Source of the DNA: a virus
Virus record (IMG/VR): IMGVR_UViG_3300039098_000102
Span: 1-48,695 of that record
DNA length: 48,695 nucleotides
Strand: one strand, 5' to 3'
Shown: piece after piece, positions 40,597 through 45,459 of the stretch
Numbering within the stretch: the stretch's first letter is position 1
How the letters are laid out: every line of letters begins with the position of its first letter
Position numbers and translations under genes: made by a program
Notes under the pieces: generated by a model
What the model saw: the letters and a program-made list of their open reading frames with translations, nothing else
Database searches by the model: none
What the model was told of the DNA's origin: nothing

Positions 40597-40947
40597 TTAT
40601 TCGGCCAACGCTCTACCGATAAACTCGGTGATGCTGTCAATATCCGAGAACCGATGCAGGTTGTGCGGAAACCAGACATAATCCGGCAGGTCCCTAAATA
40701 TGCCCTGCAGCGCCGGAATAAACCGGCTGGCGGCCACAAGGCCGAGTGGTTCGTCGTTGCAGACCGCCCCGCCAATCGCGCCAGAGCAAATGTCGTTGAC
40801 CCGCTGGCGAAGAGATGCGTGCTGGTCCGGTTTATCCTGGCAGTGGCAGCCTTCAAGGCAAGGGGACTTCTCGCGGATGATGTCGGCGACGGTTGTTGAG
40901 TTTTTTTTGACAGCCTCGGATACTGTCATGGGTTGCGGTTTAAGCAC
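40597..40947 (-). CDS. Hypothetical protein (116 aa)
   Basis: GTG start at 40947 with AGGAG seven bases upstream; an ATG six codons later is the alternative. The first part is helical (TVSEAVKKNSTTVADIIRE), a CLEGCHC cluster follows, and the end is hydrophobic and charged (ITEFIGRALAE). No family recognised. Confidence 0.6.
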   Translation of the reverse strand: MLKPQPMTVSEAVKKNSTTVADIIREKSPCLEGCHCQDKPDQHASLRQRVNDICSGAIGGAVCNDEPLGLVAASRFIPALQGIFRDLPDYVWFPHNLHRFSDIDSITEFIGRALAE

Positions 40948-40960
40948 GGTGGATCTCCTT

Positions 40961-41125
40961 TCAGTGACTAGCTTCGATATACAGTGCAGCGCCGATCTGT
41001 CTGGCGCCTTCGGATTCCATGCGGTCCTGCAGGGCGCGTTCGTCGCCTGAGTCGTCGGCGTCGCCTTCGTCCATTGCGTCACGCCAGTGATTAAATATGT
41101 TTTCGCCTATGGTTGCGCCCATCAT
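40961..41125 (-). CDS. Small acidic protein (54 aa)
   Basis: ATG at 41125 overlaps the nuclease stop (TGATG) with GGGAGG five bases upstream. Very acidic (DAMDEGDADDSGDE) and helical at both ends. Perhaps a DNA-mimic or inhibitor; that is a guess from composition only. Confidence 0.6.
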   Translation of the reverse strand: MMGATIGENIFNHWRDAMDEGDADDSGDERALQDRMESEGARQIGAALYIEASH

Positions 41126-41949
41126 CACAGCCTCCCTTTCGTCATTTCGCAAAAATCAGTCCCCCACACGGGGCAATACCGTTCCGAACACATCATCGAC
41201 ATGGGATTCGCCGGAAACACCCGCGGGTCACCACCATCCAGAAACTGCCCCATGTCCTGCCGGATCCGGCCAATCGTCGCCCACGCCTCAGCCTCAGCCA
41301 CGACCACCGGATAATTCATCGCCACCGGCTCGGCCTGCGGTTTCCCTGCGGCACTGCGTTTAATAAAATCGATACCGATTCCCGAAACCTTTTCGACGAT
41401 CCGACACGATCGGACCAGCAAACTGTACCCACCGAGCTGGTGGAGATACGGCCGAAGCAGCGCCCCGGTTTTCAGGTCGCGCACCTGGCCATCGGTGGTG
41501 ACCAGATCGATGTGCCCCGACACCTCCCAGCCTTCGCCCACCGTCGCCTTGACCGCCAGCTCTACAGCCAGCGGGTCGAGTTTCGACGCCACACCGTGAT
41601 AATAGGTACGGGCCATCCGCAGAATCTGTTTCTGTGCCGTGTCCCGGTTACCGGTGGTGGCATCCCACTCGCAGCCCTCGGCGATCTCTTCGTCGAACCC
41701 GACCATTGCCTGGTCGAGCGCCGGGTTAAGCTGCCCGAGTTCGCCCGTATCGATCTTGACCTGCAGCACTTCGGCGGCTACTGCATGAACGGCTGTTCCT
41801 GCTGCGGCACCGACTGAGGGGCGCGTCTGGCGCAACTCAAACCCTGCGGCCTCCAGATCACGCCGGAACTGTTTTGCAGCGGTCCTGCGGGGGCAGTCGC
41901 CATAGCTCGGAAGCATGCTGCAGCGGATTGTTCTGTTGTGCTGGCTCAT
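41125..41949 (-). CDS. Cas4/RecB-like PD-(D/E)xK nuclease with Fe-S cysteines
   Basis: 274 aa. His55 in GTAVHAVAAE, Asp in SGHIDLVTTDG and the DLKTG motif form the RecB-type active site. One Cys near the N-terminus (Cys10, RCSMLPS) and three at the C-terminus (CSERYCPVWGTDFC) match the 4Fe-4S ligands of Cas4/AddB-type exonucleases. It would resect DNA ends for the RecT-like protein. The ATG at 41949 has GAGGGG upstream and overlaps the membrane-protein stop; a longer frame to 42294 has no coding support. Confidence 0.88.
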   Translation of the reverse strand: MSQHNRTIRCSMLPSYGDCPRRTAAKQFRRDLEAAGFELRQTRPSVGAAAGTAVHAVAAEVLQVKIDTGELGQLNPALDQAMVGFDEEIAEGCEWDATTGNRDTAQKQILRMARTYYHGVASKLDPLAVELAVKATVGEGWEVSGHIDLVTTDGQVRDLKTGALLRPYLHQLGGYSLLVRSCRIVEKVSGIGIDFIKRSAAGKPQAEPVAMNYPVVVAEAEAWATIGRIRQDMGQFLDGGDPRVFPANPMSMMCSERYCPVWGTDFCEMTKGRL

Positions 41950-42239
41950 TTTGCGCCCCTCGCTGCTGCGGCCATGCGACTGTTGACCTCGTTCTGGTGA
42001 GGAATCGCTATGTCGACCAGTGCGATCGCCAGCGCAACCACCAGAGCAACGGCAACGACCAGCGGCCAGCATCTGCGAACCGACACCAGCCCGAGCATTG
42101 CCACTCCGGCCAGCAAGTAACCAACAATGGTGAGCAGCCACACAACCGTCCAGACAACAGCCATCCAGGCCCTGCAGATCCCGATGCAGATCATCAGAAC
42201 CAACTCCCTCCAGATTTGTTCTGCGGTCGGTGCTACCAT
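41946..42239 (-). CDS. Membrane protein with two or three TM segments (97 aa)
   Basis: Hydrophobic segments at about residues 14-50 (MAVVWTVVWLLTIVGYLLAG) and 55-78 (CWPLVVAVALVVALAIALV). ATG at 42239 behind GGAGG. ATGA overlap with the nuclease gene. It might act in superinfection exclusion or anchor replication, but no family is recognised. Confidence 0.65.
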   Translation of the reverse strand: MVAPTAEQIWRELVLMICIGICRAWMAVVWTVVWLLTIVGYLLAGVAMLGLVSVRRCWPLVVAVALVVALAIALVDIAIPHQNEVNSRMAAAARGAK

Positions 42240-42267
42240 GCCGTCCTCCACTTGGTGTGCTGATATC

Positions 42268-42293
42268 GTTCACACAATGTGAACCTGCGGACA
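42268..42293. promoter_or_regulatory. Dispersed bipartite palindrome, copy 10
   Basis: GTTCACACAATGTGAACCTG then CGGACA. Perfect 7-bp arms with a CAA spacer. The core CACACAATGTG is identical to the operator-like palindrome at 43153-43165 upstream of the repressor gene. Confidence 0.88.
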
Positions 42294-42311
42294 AAAAAAT
42301 ACCTTCGCCGG

Positions 42312-42527
42312 TTATCCTCGCTTGCCGCCCCTGCTTCGGTCCTTGGCTACGTGACCATTTTCAAGCCACTGCAGGAACCGTTCGCGATGGACAAAGTACA
42401 GCTTGCCTCGCTTTACCCACGCAATCGTGGGGACCTCTCCTCGCCGGATCCATGCCGTCAACAGTACCGGATCAATATCAACCTCTTTGCAGATCGTGCG
42501 GACCCTGAGCCATGTCTTGCTTTCCAT
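42312..42527 (-). CDS. Excisionase-like HTH protein
   Basis: 71 aa. TWLRVRTICKEVDIDPVLL, then WIRRGEVPTIAWVKRGKLYF, the MerR/AlpA-type winged helix of small excisionases and transcription factors. ATG at 42527 behind GGAGGG. It is the first gene after the early promoter at 42560-42589 and lies next to the integrase region, which suits a directionality factor. Confidence 0.75.
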   Translation of the reverse strand: MESKTWLRVRTICKEVDIDPVLLTAWIRRGEVPTIAWVKRGKLYFVHRERFLQWLENGHVAKDRSRGGKRG

Positions 42528-42559
42528 TTCGCCCTCCGTGTTCATTCGTTGTGGCACAA

Positions 42560-42589
42560 GTTATAATTCACAGTGATTGAAAACGTCAA
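42560..42589 (-). promoter_or_regulatory. Leftward early promoter with internal operator
   Basis: Read leftward: -35 TTGACG (42584-42589), 18 bp, -10 TATAAC (42560-42565). Between them lies TTCAATCACTGTGAA, a palindrome related to the dispersed element, positioned so that a bound repressor would block RNA polymerase. Drives the long early operon starting with the excisionase-like gene. Confidence 0.7.
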
Positions 42590-42643
42590 GCATTTTTTGT
42601 GATGTTTTATGTTTTTTTGTCGTTCCTGTGTAATTGCAACAAC

Positions 42644-42674
42644 TTAGCCGGGGCCGATCCTGCGCCCCGGCTAA
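42644..42674. terminator. Perfect 10-bp hairpin after the Cys-rich gene
   Basis: TTAGCCGGGG / CCCCGGCTAA with an 11-base loop, immediately beyond the stop of the 95-aa gene. No U-run follows directly, so termination efficiency is uncertain. It separates the first early gene from the next promoter. Confidence 0.6.
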
Positions 42675-42685
42675 ACCGATCCTCG

Positions 42686-42973
42686 TCAGCAACCCAGCCT
42701 GACCATATCCTCCAGCTTGTCGGCTGCCCTGTCCAGGCCGGCCATCGCCCGGCATGCTCGGCACGGGTACCCGTCTGTCCTGCATGTACACTCCGGCTCC
42801 GCCTCCATGGACGACCTGGCCCCTCGCAGTTTCAGTGCGGCGGCCTGGAGCAGCAACCGGGCCTCCTCGCAGAGACAGAGAGGTTCGCCACACACCTCAT
42901 CACAGAGCCCCGCACAGGGGTTCGGGGCCTCGTTCATTCCATCACCATTAACAACATCGGACTCAGTATTCAC
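42686..42973 (-). CDS. Cys-rich hypothetical protein, first leftward gene
   Basis: 95 aa with about eleven cysteines (CAGLCDEVCGEPLCLC, CTCRTDGYPCRAC), so likely several metal sites. GTG start at 42973 behind GGAGG. Driven by the promoter at 43008-43036, opposite the repressor gene: the position of Cro or an antirepressor, but no HTH is visible. Function unknown. Confidence 0.6.
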   Translation of the reverse strand: MNTESDVVNGDGMNEAPNPCAGLCDEVCGEPLCLCEEARLLLQAAALKLRGARSSMEAEPECTCRTDGYPCRACRAMAGLDRAADKLEDMVRLGC

Positions 42974-43007
42974 AGTCTTTGACCTCCTTTGGATTTATGA
43001 CCGACCC

Positions 43008-43036
43008 ATAGTATTGGCGGGTATTTCATTAGTCAA
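43008..43036 (-). promoter_or_regulatory. Leftward promoter of the lysogeny switch
   Basis: Read leftward: -35 TTGACT (43031-43036), 17 bp, -10 TACTAT (43008-43013). A palindrome TACTA-actt-TAGTA lies just upstream (about 43070-43084). Divergent from the repressor promoter. Confidence 0.75.
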
Positions 43037-43093
43037 GGCTTTTGCTTTTTGTGGATTTTTGCCGTTTTTTACTAACTTTAGTAGAAAACTGAA

Positions 43094-43121
43094 TTGACAA
43101 TCACGGCGTCAGTCATATACT
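43094..43121 (+). promoter_or_regulatory. Rightward promoter for repressor and integrase
   Basis: -35 TTGACA (43094-43099), 16 bp, -10 TATACT (43116-43121). The -10 overlaps the start of a CTGTG...CACAG palindrome (43120-43140), suggesting autoregulation. Confidence 0.8.
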
Positions 43122-43165
43122 GTGCGGCATATATACACAGTTATTGATGGTCGCACACAATGTGC
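43120..43165. promoter_or_regulatory. Operator-like palindromes upstream of the repressor gene
   Basis: Two palindromes: CTGTG / CACAG with an 11-base centre (43120-43140) and GCACA-caa-TGTGC (43153-43165). The second shares its 11-base core CACACAATGTG with dispersed copy 10. Position between the promoter and the start codon at 43190 fits repressor autoregulation. Confidence 0.65.
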
Positions 43166-43189
43166 ATACCACTATCTGGGGAGAAAGTT

Positions 43190-43624
43190 ATGGCGAAACG
43201 AAGCGCAGGATACAAGATGGCGATCAACAGTCTGGCGAGGATGATCCGGGACAAGTACGGAACCCCGACGGAATTCCACCGGCAGTCAGGCATCCAGGTA
43301 GCGAACTACACGATAGCCCGAGCCCTGGACAACTCCCTCGACTGCCCGGCTCTGCCGACAGTTGTTCAGATCGCCGCCTATGTAGGCATGAAGAACAATG
43401 AAATCAGTGAAATGCTGACCCAAATGGGAGACAGTTTCTGGGCGCGCCTGATCTCCGGAGAAGGGCCCTCGCTGCGCGAACAGGCACTGCTTGATGCCGT
43501 GCGGACCATTACCAATAAAGATGAAAAGATGTGGAACACCCTGGCCGGAAATCTCGACTTGATGGCTAGCGCTGTCGGCGTCGATGTATCGGCGCAGTTG
43601 GCCAAGATCGGATTGCAGAAATAA
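43190..43624 (+). CDS. Putative phage repressor (HTH, no LexA-type peptidase domain)
   Basis: 144 aa. An N-terminal helical DNA-binding region (SLARMIRDKYGTPTEFHRQS, then VANYTIARALDNSLDCPALP with a following helix) resembles XRE/Cro-type HTH. The C-terminal helical part has no autocleavage site, so induction by RecA is not suggested. ATG at 43190 behind GGAG. First gene of the plus-strand repressor-integrase operon, surrounded by operator-like palindromes. The assignment comes from context plus a weak HTH pattern. Confidence 0.7.
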   Translation: MAKRSAGYKMAINSLARMIRDKYGTPTEFHRQSGIQVANYTIARALDNSLDCPALPTVVQIAAYVGMKNNEISEMLTQMGDSFWARLISGEGPSLREQALLDAVRTITNKDEKMWNTLAGNLDLMASAVGVDVSAQLAKIGLQK

Positions 43625-43646
43625 CAGCCAAAGACTGGAGGCTCCC

Positions 43647-44969
43647 ATGGCCGTCTATAAAATAGCTCGGTGCCCCGTCTGTAAATACTCCCGCGTCGCA
43701 CCCTCCCCGCAGAAGACCGCACCCCTGTGCCCGAAGACCGAACGTCACCCCGACGAATCCCCGCGCTTGGTCTATTCCGAGAAGTGGTATGTTCGAGCAG
43801 CTGGCGTTTCACAATATGCTGTCAGCCGCAAAAAATCGGAAGCAGAGGCCGAGGAAAGGAAGCTGCTTACCAACCAGGCCGAGGGCAAGTCACACCTGAA
43901 CAAAATCCCCTCAACCACATGGACTGCTGCCTCAGAGAAATTCCTCGACTGGGCCGGTCAAAACCTGACGCCCAAGGGCGCAGCCATGTACCGCAGCTGC
44001 ATAGGACGGCTCGGAAACACCTTCGGCGGCAAAAACCTTAACCGGATCACCAGCGACATGATCGAGGTCGACTATGTCGCGGAGCGTCGGGCAGAGGGCG
44101 TGAAGGACTCCACGATCAACCGGGAGATCACGACGCTGAAACGGCTGTTCTCGAAATGCGAAGAATGGCGTATGGCGTCTGCCCACGAGATCCGCAGAGT
44201 GAAGAAGCTCGACGAACCAGATCAGTGCGAGCGGTTTTATTCAGACGACGAAATTTCGAAGATACTGCAGGAATGCGAGGTCCCGATCGGGAACCGCTCG
44301 AAGGTCGGCGGCCGGCCGCCAGGACCGCACCTGAAAATGATAGTGGTGCTGGCGCTGAATACCGGCATGCGAAAAAAGAACTGCTTGCTGCTGCGACGGT
44401 CGGACATCGATTTTCCGAACCGGCAGATCCGGATCACCCTGGTCAAGAAGCGGAAGAACCGCCGGCTAACCATCCCCATGACGAAGCAGCTGCACGACGC
44501 CCTGCTGCAGTATATGAAGTCGATGCAGGTCGTGGACATGAATGGCTGGCTGTTCCCCACCCCGAAACGGAAAACAGGCGATCCGATCAAGCCCATGCGC
44601 GCCGATGCCGACTTCGGATTCGACTCGGCACTGAAACGCGCCAGGATCAAGCAGCTCGAATGCCCCGAGTGCAAGGACCTCATGGGACCACACGATCCGG
44701 AGAAGCCCCTGCCAGAATGCCCCACATGCCGCGTAACCGCACGCTGGCGCAGAGAAGAATGCTTCCACACCCTTCGCCACACATTTGCCAGCCATTGGCT
44801 GCAGCAGATGGTCGAGGCTGGCCGCGATGTTGAAGGCTGCTTGAAGATCCTGCAGGAGATCCTAGGGCACACCGATATCAAGACCACGATGCGCTACCTG
44901 CATGTGGTCGAGGACACAAAAAAACGTGCGATGGATCAGTTCTCAATCGGGGGAAGTGGCGAAGAATAG
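43647..44969 (+). CDS. Tyrosine recombinase integrase with inserted zinc ribbon
   Basis: 440 aa. The catalytic set is Arg242 (LNTGMRKKN), a Lys in VKKRKNRR (about 267-270), HTLR (His374, Arg377), His408 (LGHTDIKTT) and Tyr417 (MRYLHV). Two Cys clusters are unusual: CPVC...C near residues 9-28 and CPEC...CPTC at 339-361, inserted in the catalytic domain just before the HxxR box. The ATG at 43647 follows GGAGG and begins 23 bp after the repressor stop. It should recombine attP at 45302-45347 with a host tRNA-Arg gene. Confidence 0.94.
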   Translation: MAVYKIARCPVCKYSRVAPSPQKTAPLCPKTERHPDESPRLVYSEKWYVRAAGVSQYAVSRKKSEAEAEERKLLTNQAEGKSHLNKIPSTTWTAASEKFLDWAGQNLTPKGAAMYRSCIGRLGNTFGGKNLNRITSDMIEVDYVAERRAEGVKDSTINREITTLKRLFSKCEEWRMASAHEIRRVKKLDEPDQCERFYSDDEISKILQECEVPIGNRSKVGGRPPGPHLKMIVVLALNTGMRKKNCLLLRRSDIDFPNRQIRITLVKKRKNRRLTIPMTKQLHDALLQYMKSMQVVDMNGWLFPTPKRKTGDPIKPMRADADFGFDSALKRARIKQLECPECKDLMGPHDPEKPLPECPTCRVTARWRREECFHTLRHTFASHWLQQMVEAGRDVEGCLKILQEILGHTDIKTTMRYLHVVEDTKKRAMDQFSIGGSGEE

Positions 44970-45038
44970 CAGCCGAAGCGGTAGGCTGACCCCGAACCAG
45001 AACCCATAGAAATGTTATTCTCCGTTACGAATTCGCAT

Positions 45039-45064
45039 GCCTCCCATCGGGAGGCTTTTCTTTT
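45039..45064 (+). terminator. Rho-independent terminator of the repressor-integrase operon
   Basis: GCCTCCC-atc-GGGAGGC followed by TTTTCTTTT. Near-ideal stem and U-tract, about 70 bp after the integrase stop. Confidence 0.92.
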
Positions 45065-45103
45065 ATCCGGGCACCTCGCAGCCCTCCTAAAACCTGCCCC
45101 CAG

Positions 45104-45125
45104 ATTCACTCTTTGTGAACCTGCA
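45104..45125. promoter_or_regulatory. Dispersed bipartite palindrome, copy 11
   Basis: ATTCACTCTTTGTGAACCTG then CA. It lies after the integrase terminator and before attP, the only copy not near a leftward gene start. Orientation is the same as elsewhere. Confidence 0.7.
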
Positions 45126-45261
45126 TAACAAAAAAATAACCGACCTGAAAACACCGAAAAATATACAAATCCACAAATAGTCGAAAACACAGGGTCACGG
45201 CACAACTTCAATCATTGTGCACACTTACACCAATCACTGTTATTGCATATTTTTTAAGCAA

Positions 45262-45296
45262 ACAAAAACGCCGTAACTACAGTGAGTTACGGCGTT
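45262..45296 (-). terminator. Leftward terminator beside attP
   Basis: Perfect 11-bp stem AACGCCGTAAC / GTTACGGCGTT with eight-base loop; read leftward it is followed by TTTTTGTTTGC. It ends tail-fibre transcription. After integration it would lie directly downstream of the rebuilt tRNA gene and could serve as its terminator. Confidence 0.85.
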
Positions 45297-45301
45297 GATA
45301 T

Positions 45302-45347
45302 TGGCGGCCCCGGGGCGATTCGAACGCCCGGCCTACCGCTTAGGAGT
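45302..45347 (-). other. attP core: 3' half of tRNA-Arg(CCU)
   Basis: Read leftward the 46 bases give anticodon loop CTCCTAA (anticodon CCT), 3' anticodon strand, variable loop, T-arm GGGCG-TTCGAAT-CGCCC, 3' acceptor strand, discriminator G and CCA. The 5' half is absent; upstream sequence does not pair. This is the classic arrangement for integration into the 3' end of a tRNA gene that is restored on insertion. The integrase gene is adjacent. Confidence 0.92.
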
Positions 45348-45459
45348 CAATTTGTCTCATTAGCAACGTGCTGGAATTGTTACGCTAATCGGAACGGTTG
45401 CGCCGTAGCATAACAGAAAAATAACATGTACTTTTTGTATGCAGCGTCCTCTTCCCTCC

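Larger units (their letters stand above)
44970..45459. other. Integration region between integrase and tail fibre
   Basis: 490 bp with no gene I can support. It holds the integrase terminator, a dispersed palindrome (copy 11), a bidirectional-looking stem, the attP core and AT-rich flanks. Repeated CAATCA(T/C)TGT motifs (45212 and 45232) left of the core could be integrase arm sites or repressor sites. ATTAGC...GCTAAT inverted arms lie right of the core (about 45360-45391). Confidence 0.7.

Noticed and set aside
42268-42293. Dispersed palindromes as CRP or Gram-positive LexA sites
   Set aside because: Half-sites are in the opposite arrangement to CRP (TCACA...TGTGA here) and to GAAC-N4-GTTC LexA boxes, and the conserved GGACG tail is not part of either.
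41950-42294. N-terminal extension of the Cas4-like nuclease to 42294
   Set aside because: It overlaps the membrane-protein gene on the same strand, lacks domain sense, and the ATG at 41949 has a good ribosome site.
45302-45391. Complete phage-encoded tRNA-Arg
   Set aside because: Only the 3' half is present; upstream sequence does not pair with the acceptor or anticodon strands. It fits an attP core instead.
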